Assembly: GCA_003452915.1 (NCBI GenBank)
Contig: DMMZ01000032.1
Span: 19,359-44,242, forward strand
DNA: 24,884 nucleotides
Origin: Clostridiales bacterium
Lineage (GTDB): Bacteria; Bacillota; Clostridia; Oscillospirales; CAG-382
Direction: 5' to 3'
Shown: piece after piece, positions 15,680 to 24,065 of the stretch
Layout: every line of letters starts with the position of its first letter
Position numbering within the stretch: position 1 is the stretch's first letter
Position numbers and translations under genes: made by a program
Notes under the pieces: generated by a model
Told to the model about the DNA's origin: nothing
Seen by the model: only the letters and a program-made list of their open reading frames with translations
The model's database searches: none

Positions 15680-15730
15680 TATCCTTTCAGAATACTGTTT
15701 TAACTAATTCGATTTATAAACAGTGACAAA

Positions 15731-15767
15731 TTCGAAAAAAAGTCTTTTATATATGGACTTTTTCGAA
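15731..15767. terminator. Stem-loop after the second mcp gene (possible terminator)
   Basis: TTCGAAAAAAAGTC (15731-15744) pairs with GACTTTTTCGAA (15756-15767) with a two-base bulge and an 11-nt loop. On the - strand it lies 25 bp after the mcp stop and ahead of cheR; on the + strand it is followed by T-rich sequence. It could reduce cheR-cheB transcription relative to the upstream genes. Confidence 0.6.
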
Positions 15768-15791
15768 GAATTTTTCTTAAGAGAATTATTA

Positions 15792-17873
15792 TTAATACTT
15801 ACCAAACTCATTATCACTGAGTGATATTTTTATTTCTTTTAATTCAGATTTTGCTTTTATTTTTGGTACATTTGAAAGGTGTTTTAATTTATTTGTAGAT
15901 GAATTTGTCTTGGTATGACTATCCTTTAAAACAAATTTAGATATCTGTTCTTCCAATAATGCAGCTTGTCCCGATAATTCCTCGCTTGCAGCTGCGGTTT
16001 CTTGTGAAGTTGATGAATTTGATTGAACAACCTGGGATACCTGCATAATACCTTGATTTATTTGTGCAATACCTGATGACTGTTCATTGGAAGCAATCGA
16101 TATATTATTAACAAGATCAGCTACCTTTGCCACACCATCAACAATTTTTTTAAGCTCTTCTGCTGTTTCGCCTGCAATCTTTGTACCGCCGTTAACCTTG
16201 TTTATCGAACCTTCAATCAAATCGGTTGTTTCTTTAGCGGCGTTTGCTGATCTTGCGGCGAGGTTTCTGACTTCTTCGGCAACTACCGCAAATCCTTTTC
16301 CATGCTGACCTGCTCTTGCGGCTTCAACAGCTGCGTTAAGTGCAAGTATATTGGTTTGGAAAGCAATGTCATCAATAACCTTGATTATTTTAGATATGTT
16401 TTTCGAAGAATCATTGATATCTTCCATAGAATTAAGCATTAATTTCATCTTATCATTACCGACGATCGCATATTTTTGTGCTGCTTCAGCATAGGTGCTT
16501 GCATTAACCGCATTATCCGCATTGAACTTTGTCTGTGAGGCTATTTCTTCAATTGAAGCAGTAAGTTGCTCAATAGAGCTTGCTTGCTCGGTTGCTCCTT
16601 GAGAAAGTTCCATGCTGGAATCAGATATCTGTTTTGCACCCGATGCAACCTGTTCGGATGCCGTTCTTATATTTGACATAAGCTCATTCATATTATCTGA
16701 AACAGCTTTTAATGATTGCTCCAATGTACCAAGCTCGTCACCTCTGGTAATATCAACATTCTTATCAAAATTACCATTTGCATATTCTTTTGATATGCCA
16801 ACAAGTTTTAATATCGGCTTTGTTACTGATAATCTTATAAGTAAAATCTGAATTAAAGCAATTGAGATTAATAATACAACGAATATTATTAATAAGTAAT
16901 AAACCATTTGAATTGTAGGTTCCATCATTTCTGATTTATCAACTGATATACCTACAGACCATGGAGTAGTTGTATTACCTATCATGATCGGAACATATGA
17001 TCTGGTTGCGGGAGCATTGGATACAGATGAAATACTATCTAAGGTTAAATTTTTGCCTTCACTAATAGCTTTGCTAATTTCATTTACACCTTGAAAATTA
17101 TTATCTTTAATATTCTTGCCAATCTTTTCAGTATCTGGATTAATTACATATATACCTGAATTAGAAACAAGAGCTAAATATATGGTATCATAATCACCTT
17201 TATCAAACTCTAAATTTTGCAATACCTCCATTGTTATATCAATTCCTGTGGCACCTACTACTTTTCCATTAGAATCTTTTATCGGAACTACTAAAGAAGT
17301 CATTAATACCATTTTACCGTCAATATTGTATTCATATGGTTCAAGTATAGTTTCATTTCCAGACTGCGCTGCTAACAGATAATAATCTCCGGCTCCTTGT
17401 TTATCATAATCCGTTAATGTTGAAAATGCTACCGTATTACCAGATCTATACCAATAAGAAATATATCTGCCTGAGCTGTCTGATGCTGCAGTATTAGCAT
17501 ATTGTGAGTCCAAGTTATCCAAAGCATTTGGTTCCCAACACGACCATACGCCTAAAAAATTTTCATTTTGAGCAAGCACGTTTTTCATCATGCTGTCAAA
17601 ATAAGATCTTCTATTTTGAACATCAATATCGTTATAACCTTGCATACCATTTGCCAATGCTCTTGCCATATCCAAAGGAACTTCCAATTCAGTCTTTATT
17701 GATGCTGCATCCTGTTTTGCTAAAGCGGCAAGATATTCATTTTCACTATGCTGTGTTGTCTTTAATGAATTTAAAATCAAAAGAAGGAAACAAACCGCTA
17801 AAATAACCGTAATAAAGGCAAGACTGATTATACTAAATTTGGTACCAAGTTTCATTTTTTTTGTTTTTATCAT
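15792..17873 (-). CDS. Methyl-accepting chemotaxis protein with dCache sensor
   Basis: This 693-residue receptor has membrane helix 1 (about 13-35), an extracytoplasmic double-Cache domain (about 45-315; conserved pieces GRYISYWYRSGN, LEPYEYNIDGKMVLMTSLVVPI and GKVVGATGIDI), membrane helix 2 (about 323-347), HAMP (about 348-400) and a long signalling coiled coil. The hairpin tip FQTNILALNAAVEAARAGQHGKGFAVVAEEVRNLA (about 505-539) contacts CheA and CheW. The ligand is unknown; the PYEY...MTS pattern is widespread in dCache_1 receptors. The protein ends in a polar linker and EFGKY. It is the distal of two tandem receptors, 31 bp after the other, and its cytoplasmic half is almost a copy of it. 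The ribosome site (GTGGGGT) is modest. Confidence 0.96.
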   Translation of the reverse strand: MIKTKKMKLGTKFSIISLAFITVILAVCFLLLILNSLKTTQHSENEYLAALAKQDAASIKTELEVPLDMARALANGMQGYNDIDVQNRRSYFDSMMKNVLAQNENFLGVWSCWEPNALDNLDSQYANTAASDSSGRYISYWYRSGNTVAFSTLTDYDKQGAGDYYLLAAQSGNETILEPYEYNIDGKMVLMTSLVVPIKDSNGKVVGATGIDITMEVLQNLEFDKGDYDTIYLALVSNSGIYVINPDTEKIGKNIKDNNFQGVNEISKAISEGKNLTLDSISSVSNAPATRSYVPIMIGNTTTPWSVGISVDKSEMMEPTIQMVYYLLIIFVVLLISIALIQILLIRLSVTKPILKLVGISKEYANGNFDKNVDITRGDELGTLEQSLKAVSDNMNELMSNIRTASEQVASGAKQISDSSMELSQGATEQASSIEQLTASIEEIASQTKFNADNAVNASTYAEAAQKYAIVGNDKMKLMLNSMEDINDSSKNISKIIKVIDDIAFQTNILALNAAVEAARAGQHGKGFAVVAEEVRNLAARSANAAKETTDLIEGSINKVNGGTKIAGETAEELKKIVDGVAKVADLVNNISIASNEQSSGIAQINQGIMQVSQVVQSNSSTSQETAAASEELSGQAALLEEQISKFVLKDSHTKTNSSTNKLKHLSNVPKIKAKSELKEIKISLSDNEFGKY

Positions 17874-17904
17874 AATAAATACCCCACTTTATCATTAAGT
17901 AAGT

Positions 17905-19881
17905 TTAATACTTTCCAAATTCTTTATCACTGAGCGATATCTTTATTTCTTTATATTCGGGTTTTGATTTTACTTTTGAATTATTTGATAAATGCTTTAT
18001 TTGGCTTGAAGATGAATTTGTCTTGGTATGGCTATCTTTAAGTATAAATTTAGATATCTGTTCTTCCAATACCACAGCTTGTCCCGATAATTCTTCGCTT
18101 GCTGCTGCTGCTTCTTCTGAAGTAGCAGAATTCTCTTGAACAACCTGAGAAACCTGCATAATGCCTTGATTTATCTGCGCAATACCGCTTGCCTGCTCGT
18201 TAGAGGCATTTGCTATGTTGTTTACAAGCTCTGCTACCTTTGAAATACCTTCAACAATCTTTTTTAATTCTTCTGCTGTTTCACCTGCAATTTTTGTACC
18301 ACCATTTACCTTATTAATAGAACCTTCTATTAAATCGGTAGTCTCTTTTGCAGCGTTAGCAGATCTTGCAGCAAGGTTTCTGACTTCTTCGGCAACAACT
18401 GCAAATCCTTTACCGTGCTGCCCTGCTCTCGCAGCTTCTACTGCTGCGTTAAGTGCAAGAATATTGGTCTGGAAAGCTATATCGTCAATAACTTTGATAA
18501 TTTTAGAAATGCTGCTAGAAGAAACATTGATGTCTTCCATCGACTTGAGCATCAATTTCATCTGATCATTACCGACAGTCGCATATTTTTGAGCTGCAAC
18601 AGCATAGGTGCTTGCATTAAATGCATTGTCTGCATTAAGCTTTGTTTGTGAAGCAATCTCTTCAATAGACGCTGTAAGCTGTTCTATTGAACTTGCCTGC
18701 TCGGTAGCACCCTGAGATAACTCAATACTGGAATCGGATATTTGTTTTGCGCCAGATGCAACCTGCTCTGATGCTGTCCTTATGTTTGACATTAACTCGT
18801 TCATATTATCAATAAGTGTTTTAAATGCAGTTGCTAAAACGCCCAGTTCATCTTTTCTTTTAAGAAATTTATAAGGCACTTCAACAGAGAAATCGCCTTT
18901 TGCGAGTGTGCTTGCATAATTCGCAGCTGCTTTTATCGATTTTTTAAAACTGTTTGCTATTAATATAGCAAGAAAAATACCGATTATAATAAATCCTGTA
19001 CTTATCAAAATTATAAATGTTCTAAGCTGAGTAACACCCTCAAACACTAATTCTTCAGGAGCAGTTAATCCCATTGACCAGGATGTACCTTCTATGGGGG
19101 TATAGCCAAGATATTTTGTCAGACCTTCGTATTCATATGCACCTACATCGGATTCACGGTTGGTCATTTTTTTTAAAATAGCAATAAGCTCGGACATTTT
19201 AGGATCATTTTTTTCAATGAAGTTTACATTATTTTTTACATGATCAAAATTATAATGTGCTACCATATAACCTGTCTTGTTTATTATAAACGCATAACTA
19301 TCTTTATCATCTACATATTTTATTTCACTAACCATTTGAGTAAGTTCCACAGCGTTCCTTACCGCCGAGAGAGTACCGATAATCTTACCGGAATGATCCT
19401 TTATCGGAACCGAGAATATTATTACCTTGGTATCGTCTTCTTCTCTGGTAAGAGGATCTGATACACTATTGACACCGTTTGCAGAACTCTTAAAGTAATC
19501 ACGTGTCGATATATCAAGTTCATCAGCATTTATCGAATAGCCCATACCGCTTGCATCCGAAACCACAACATCGTAATGTCCTTCAACATTAGCATATTCC
19601 TTTATAACATGTAATATTTGAGCCTTGTTTGTATTTATATCCAAGAACAGGTCATTTGTAGATAGTGCTATTAAACTGCCGTAGTGTTCTTCAAATCTAG
19701 CAGAAACAGTTTGGGAAGCTTGCTGAGTTATTTTCAGGAGTGATTCATTTAAGTTTTTCTCCAATGCCTGACTTGACTTATAACTTGAAAAGAAAGTAAG
19801 ACATGTACATATTGTTAATAATATTAATCCGATATTGATTATTAACCTGGCTGATATACTTCTAAATACAGATACTTTCAT
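17905..19881 (-). CDS. Methyl-accepting chemotaxis protein with Cache-type sensor, paralogue of the next gene
   Basis: This 658-residue receptor has membrane helix 1 (about 12-33), an extracytoplasmic Cache-type domain (about 34-280; conserved pieces DASGMGYSINADELDISTRDYF, FSVPIKDHSGKIIGTL and a C-terminal YTPIEGTSWSMG), membrane helix 2 (about 287-310), HAMP (about 311-365) and the signalling coiled coil. Its sensor is unrelated at a glance to that of its neighbour. From MNELMSN onward the two proteins are about 88% identical by eye, and an 86-residue stretch around the tip is invariant. It too ends in a polar linker and EFGKY. GAGAGG lies 9 nt before ATG. It follows cheW by 14 bp. Ligand unknown. 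Confidence 0.96.
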   Translation of the reverse strand: MKVSVFRSISARLIINIGLILLTICTCLTFFSSYKSSQALEKNLNESLLKITQQASQTVSARFEEHYGSLIALSTNDLFLDINTNKAQILHVIKEYANVEGHYDVVVSDASGMGYSINADELDISTRDYFKSSANGVNSVSDPLTREEDDTKVIIFSVPIKDHSGKIIGTLSAVRNAVELTQMVSEIKYVDDKDSYAFIINKTGYMVAHYNFDHVKNNVNFIEKNDPKMSELIAILKKMTNRESDVGAYEYEGLTKYLGYTPIEGTSWSMGLTAPEELVFEGVTQLRTFIILISTGFIIIGIFLAILIANSFKKSIKAAANYASTLAKGDFSVEVPYKFLKRKDELGVLATAFKTLIDNMNELMSNIRTASEQVASGAKQISDSSIELSQGATEQASSIEQLTASIEEIASQTKLNADNAFNASTYAVAAQKYATVGNDQMKLMLKSMEDINVSSSSISKIIKVIDDIAFQTNILALNAAVEAARAGQHGKGFAVVAEEVRNLAARSANAAKETTDLIEGSINKVNGGTKIAGETAEELKKIVEGISKVAELVNNIANASNEQASGIAQINQGIMQVSQVVQENSATSEEAAAASEELSGQAVVLEEQISKFILKDSHTKTNSSSSQIKHLSNNSKVKSKPEYKEIKISLSDKEFGKY

Positions 19882-19895
19882 TTTTTATTTTCCTC

Positions 19896-20396
19896 TCAGA
19901 TGTTTTTGATTTGATCAGATATTACTTCTACATCATTACAGTTGATTAAACTCTGGTAATCGAGCAGTAACTTAATACCATTCCCTACTTTTCCGATACC
20001 TTTAATAAACCTGTTGCTTGCTTTGTTAATTTCAGGCGGATTAACAATATCGGATTCCGGAATAGTTAATACCTCCGCTACGCTATCAACAATGAAGCCA
20101 ATATCCATATTATCAATCAAAGCTACAATAATACAAGTTCTGTCATTATACTCCAATACATTCTTGTTAAATCTCAGCCTGATATCCATTACAGGAATAA
20201 TTTTTCCCCTTAGATTTATTATACCTTTAATATAAACTGGCAGTCCTGGAACGGTTGTAATTGGCAAAATGTTGATAATTTCGGTCACAAACTTAATTTC
20301 AATGCCGTAACTTTCATTCTCAATGATGAAGGTAAGATACCTGCCAGACTGGGTATCTTCTTCAAATTCAATTAAATTGTTTGATAAATCAGCCAT
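19896..20396 (-). CDS. cheW: Chemotaxis coupling protein CheW
   Basis: CheW links receptors to CheA in the signalling array. The 166-residue protein is a single CheW/SH3-like domain (about 19-155) with the usual pieces: RYLTFIIENESYGIEI, VTEIINILPITTVPGLPVYIKGIINLRGKIIPVMDIRLRF and DRTCIIVALIDNMDIGFIVDSVAEVLTI. There is no receiver domain, so it is CheW and not CheV. AGGAAA stands at good spacing before ATG. It lies 9 bp after cheA and 14 bp before the first mcp. Confidence 0.97.
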   Translation of the reverse strand: MADLSNNLIEFEEDTQSGRYLTFIIENESYGIEIKFVTEIINILPITTVPGLPVYIKGIINLRGKIIPVMDIRLRFNKNVLEYNDRTCIIVALIDNMDIGFIVDSVAEVLTIPESDIVNPPEINKASNRFIKGIGKVGNGIKLLLDYQSLINCNDVEVISDQIKNI

Positions 20397-20405
20397 ATCA
20401 ATTTC

Positions 20406-22442
20406 CTACCCTTCTTTTTTATATTTAATTTCGCTGTTTATGAGCCATCCAGCGTCAAGAATAAGGCTTATACTGCCATCCCCCAATAAGGTACAGCCTG
20501 ATATTCCTTCTACAATCTTTGTTTTTCGTATGTAATCGGGCATTGATTTTACAACAACCTGTTGCTGACCGAGTAAGCTGTCTGCAAATATACAGCGTTT
20601 TTTTTCTTCCTGCTCAACCATGATCAAAATACCATCTGTAAGGTCGCTAATCCTGGTTTCGATGTCCCATTGTTTATATAACTTCATGATTGCGTAGCAT
20701 TCACCTCTGACCATAATCATTTCGTTACCGTCTGTGTCACAAATTATATTATCTTTGTTTGGTTTAAAGGATTCCTTAATCGCTGTTATAGGAATAGTAA
20801 AGTGCTTTCTGCCAACTTCAATATTCATTCCATCAATAATAGCAACTGTCAACGGGATCTTCATTGTGATAGTTGTACCCTTGCCTTCAATACTATCAAC
20901 AGAAACTGATCCTCCGACCGATGTTATGCTTTGCATAACGACATCCATTCCCACACCACGTCCGCTAAACTCCGAAACTTGCTCGTTTGTAGAAAAACCG
21001 GGTAGGAATATAAGGTTGCATATCTCTCTGTCGGTCATTTCACTTTCGGGCTTTATTAATAGGTTATTTTTCTTTGCTTTTTCCAAAACCTTTGTTTTAT
21101 TTATTCCTTTTCCATCGTCTTTAACAAGGATATAAACATAACTGCCCGCATTAAAAGCTTCCAGCGTTATTGTGCCGATAGGTGGCTTATTCGCTTCTAT
21201 ACGTTCTTTTTCTGATTCCAATCCATGATCAATACAATTACGTACCAAATGTAAAAGTGGATCGGAGAGATGCTCGATGATTTTCTTATCAACTTCGGTT
21301 TCTTCCCCAATAAATTCGAGTTTTACTTCCTTATCGAGTTTTTTCGACATATCTCTAACAATTCGATGCGTTTTTTGGAAAGTAGTTGTCAAAGGCACAA
21401 GTCTCATCGACATGACCATATCCTGCATTTCCACTATGATTTTATGTAGTTGTAACGCTTCTCTTTGAAAAGATTGTAATTGTAATCCTTTTAAATCAGG
21501 ATTTTCGACAACCATCGACTCTGCAATAACGACTTCACCCATTAAATTCATCAATTTATCAAGCTTTGATACATTAATACTGATTATGCTTTGCGATGTT
21601 GATTGGTGGGTTTCTGTTTTAACCTGATTATCTTGTTGCTTTGTAATTTTATTAATACTATTTACTTCCTGCAGTTCCTTTACGGGGCTGTCTGAAATAG
21701 TACATTTTTCTATATCAATAAGGGTTAAGTCTATATCTCTGATGAACGGTATTCGGGAAAATAAACTATGCAAATCACTATAAGATTTATCCGACCTGAA
21801 GGATACAGCGAAACCATTTTGTCTAATAATTAATGCAGTATCATCATTATCGATTACGTTGTCAGGAATATAAGTAACATCTTTTGTGTATTCCTGAATA
21901 TCTCTTATAATAGAAAACGACCTTATATTTTCCATCTCGCAGCCTTCTTCAAAATAGAAAATAACTTTAAAGCTATTATAAGAAGGTTCATCTATATTAT
22001 TTGTTGGTATATTATCCCGATTCGCTATTATTTCAATAAGAACGTTTTCAATTTCCTTTATAACCTCTTCGGGGCTTTCAAAATTAACTTCATTATTCTC
22101 TTTAATTTTATCTATTTCTCTGTTAATATAATCCATGCAAAGAAGGATTAAGTCTGATATACGCGAACAATTATAACTTACGGTGGGATTTTCTCGAATA
22201 TAATAGAACAGATCCTCAGCTTTATGTGCTAGTGAAGAAATATATGAATATGACATCATTGCCGAGGAGCCTTTGAGAGTGTGCATAATTCTGAAAATTT
22301 CATTTATTGTTGAATCCGAAAATCCCCCGTTTTTTTCGGTTTCAAGTATGATTTTTTCTAGTTGTTCTGTATTTTGTAACGTCTCAAAAATAAACATTTC
22401 GAGCAAAGAATCGCCATTTATTTGTTCTGCCATTAACTTCAC
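20406..22442 (-). CDS. cheA: Chemotaxis histidine kinase CheA
   Basis: CheA autophosphorylates in response to receptors and passes phosphate to CheY and CheB. Domains in order: HPt P1 (about 8-115; phospho-His54 in RIMHTLKGS, numbered from the GTG), a CheY-binding P2 (about 152-245), the P3 dimerisation helices (about 293-350, VEMQDMVMSMRLVPL), the P4 kinase with N box HLVRNCIDHGLE, G1 DDGKGI, F box FLPGFST and G2 GRGVGMD, and a CheW-like P5 (about 530-678). All catalytic motifs are intact. The frame opens at GTG 22442, but ATG 22433 is the better start because GAGGTG lies 7-8 nt before it; that gives 675 residues. cheY precedes it by 15 bp. Confidence 0.97.
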   Translation of the reverse strand: MKLMAEQINGDSLLEMFIFETLQNTEQLEKIILETEKNGGFSDSTINEIFRIMHTLKGSSAMMSYSYISSLAHKAEDLFYYIRENPTVSYNCSRISDLILLCMDYINREIDKIKENNEVNFESPEEVIKEIENVLIEIIANRDNIPTNNIDEPSYNSFKVIFYFEEGCEMENIRSFSIIRDIQEYTKDVTYIPDNVIDNDDTALIIRQNGFAVSFRSDKSYSDLHSLFSRIPFIRDIDLTLIDIEKCTISDSPVKELQEVNSINKITKQQDNQVKTETHQSTSQSIISINVSKLDKLMNLMGEVVIAESMVVENPDLKGLQLQSFQREALQLHKIIVEMQDMVMSMRLVPLTTTFQKTHRIVRDMSKKLDKEVKLEFIGEETEVDKKIIEHLSDPLLHLVRNCIDHGLESEKERIEANKPPIGTITLEAFNAGSYVYILVKDDGKGINKTKVLEKAKKNNLLIKPESEMTDREICNLIFLPGFSTNEQVSEFSGRGVGMDVVMQSITSVGGSVSVDSIEGKGTTITMKIPLTVAIIDGMNIEVGRKHFTIPITAIKESFKPNKDNIICDTDGNEMIMVRGECYAIMKLYKQWDIETRISDLTDGILIMVEQEEKKRCIFADSLLGQQQVVVKSMPDYIRKTKIVEGISGCTLLGDGSISLILDAGWLINSEIKYKKEG

Positions 22443-22457
22443 CTCAATAAATTCATT

Positions 22458-22823
22458 TTAACTGTCAGAAGCTATCTTAAGAAGTGTCTGCGTTATATGT
22501 TCTTCTTTGTAAGGTTTTACAATGAAAGACCTTGCTCCATTGATAATCGCTTCTTTTACCATACGTTCTTGCCCCATTGCTGAAATCATCACAACTTTTG
22601 CGTGTGGATCTATTTCTCTAATTTTTTTCAATGCTTCTATGCCTGTCATATCCGGCATTGTAATATCCATAGTGACAATGTCGGGACGAAGTTCAAGATA
22701 CTTTTCAATTCCTTCCTGACCGTTTTTTGCATCGGCAATAACCTTAAAACCACTTTTCTCCAATACATTCTTAATTGCTAATCTCATGAAAGCGGCATCA
22801 TCAACAATTAACACACTAATCAA
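22458..22823 (-). CDS. cheY: Chemotaxis response regulator CheY
   Basis: This is a 121-residue single receiver domain with no output domain. Acidic pocket Asp8 and Asp9 (VDDAAFMR), phospho-acceptor Asp53 (TMDITMPDMTG), Ser81 (VMISAMGQ) and Lys103 (VKPY) are all present. When phosphorylated by CheA it would bind the flagellar motor switch. The start is TTG 22823, supported by GGGAG with 8-nt spacing. It lies 13 bp after the HD-GYP gene and directly before cheA, so a role in this pathway is well supported. Confidence 0.96.
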   Translation of the reverse strand: MISVLIVDDAAFMRLAIKNVLEKSGFKVIADAKNGQEGIEKYLELRPDIVTMDITMPDMTGIEALKKIREIDPHAKVVMISAMGQERMVKEAIINGARSFIVKPYKEEHITQTLLKIASDS

Positions 22824-22836
22824 TTAAGTCACTCCC

Positions 22837-23931
22837 CTATCCCTTGTTTTCCTTTGTTCTATTTATACCTATAACAGTGACATTAAGCAACTCTGGATCG
22901 TTACATAAGTCATAAATAATATTTTCTTTTAAATTATTCATTGTCGGAATAATTTGTATTTTTGGTCTCATATAACTGTTGGGGAAATTTTCTATTACAA
23001 TTCCTTTTTTACCATTACTCAAGTCAACAACCGTTCCAACCGGATATGGAACAATTTTTTTGATAAACAAGTCCAATATTTTCGGATCGAACATTACTCC
23101 GGCGTTACCCATTATGTGTTCGATAGCCTCAGATGGCGAAAAAGCTGTACGGTATGGTCTGTCTGATGTCATTGCATCATAATTATCACAAATCGCTATT
23201 ATTTTACCCTCTATCGTCTGTTTATTGGAAGCGAGCCCTAATGGATAACCTTTTGAGTCAAAACGCTCATGATGTGTTAAAACAGCAATTATTGATTCAA
23301 TTGGAAGTGCATTCTGCCTTTTTAAATAATCGCTACCGAATTGACTATGCTTTTTCATATACTCATATTCATTAAAATCAAGCGGTCCGTTTTTATTTAA
23401 TATTTCTTTTGGAATAAAAATCTTTCCAAGATCATGAAGTAATGCACCCATTCCGAGCTTATATAAACCGTTTCTATTCATACCGGCAGATACACCAACC
23501 ATTATAGAGAGACCTGCAACACTAACACTATGATAATATGTGTAATCATCAAATACTTTTAAATCGACCATATTTACCATTGCATTTTTATCGGTTGAAA
23601 TCTCGTCTATAATATCATCCAATAAATGTTTCATTGTAGAAAATGAATAACTTGCAATAATGCTATCATTACGTTCAATGCCCATGAAAAAGCTTCGGAC
23701 AGCTTTTACTGTATTTTCTTTTAGTCTGGAGCTGATAATTCCTTTGATATTTGGATCGTCAGTACTATTATCTACAATATAAGCACCTTCGCATCCGGTT
23801 ATAACCATTTTGCTTATCAAGGAATCTGTAAGTACACTCCCAACTGCAAGAAGTAACTCATTACGCGAACCGTACAAATTTTTAGCCAAGATCATTCCGG
23901 ATTTTAAATTAATCGGTTGTAAAAATCTCAT
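22837..23931 (-). CDS. HD-GYP domain protein, probable cyclic-di-GMP phosphodiesterase
   Basis: This 364-residue soluble protein has an N-terminal region of the DUF3391-like kind (about 1-60) and a complete HD-GYP domain (about 125-290). Metal-binding HD is at His166-Asp167 (LLHDLGK), with an earlier His134, the HHE triad at 220-222, GYP at 228-230 and a DNYD segment (249-252). The canonical HHExxDGxGYP reads HHERFDSKGYP, with Ser in place of the first Gly. A small C-terminal extension (about 293-345) follows. The family hydrolyses cyclic-di-GMP, so this would promote motility. It is the first gene of the chemotaxis operon, 13 bp before cheY. The ribosome site is weak. Confidence 0.92.
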   Translation of the reverse strand: MRFLQPINLKSGMILAKNLYGSRNELLLAVGSVLTDSLISKMVITGCEGAYIVDNSTDDPNIKGIISSRLKENTVKAVRSFFMGIERNDSIIASYSFSTMKHLLDDIIDEISTDKNAMVNMVDLKVFDDYTYYHSVSVAGLSIMVGVSAGMNRNGLYKLGMGALLHDLGKIFIPKEILNKNGPLDFNEYEYMKKHSQFGSDYLKRQNALPIESIIAVLTHHERFDSKGYPLGLASNKQTIEGKIIAICDNYDAMTSDRPYRTAFSPSEAIEHIMGNAGVMFDPKILDLFIKKIVPYPVGTVVDLSNGKKGIVIENFPNSYMRPKIQIIPTMNNLKENIIYDLCNDPELLNVTVIGINRTKENKG

Positions 23932-23997
23932 ACAAATACCATTTTATTAGTTATTTTTTTATTGATATATTTATATCGATACTTCTGTTTTAGACAC

Positions 23998-24027
23998 TCT
24001 GCGGGAGTATGTGAATACCCCCGCAGA
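23998..24027 (-). terminator. Stem-loop between the flagellin gene and the chemotaxis operon
   Basis: Two 13-nt arms (23998-24010, TCTGCGGGAGTAT, and 24015-24027) pair with one mismatch around a 4-nt GTGA loop, 38 bp after the flagellin stop. The GC-rich stem stands out. No clear T tract follows on the - strand, so it may stabilise flagellin mRNA or terminate only partially, letting transcription continue into the HD-GYP gene. Confidence 0.7.
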
Positions 24028-24065
24028 TTCATTAAACTTTTTAAGTGCTTCTTTTAGCGGCTTTT

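Noticed and set aside
23955..23990. Possible sigma-D (FliA) promoter for the chemotaxis operon on the - strand (TAAA and CGATAT)
   Set aside because: TAAA and the CGATAT core are about 8 bp apart after allowing for the full -10, not about 15, and the GC before CGAT is missing.
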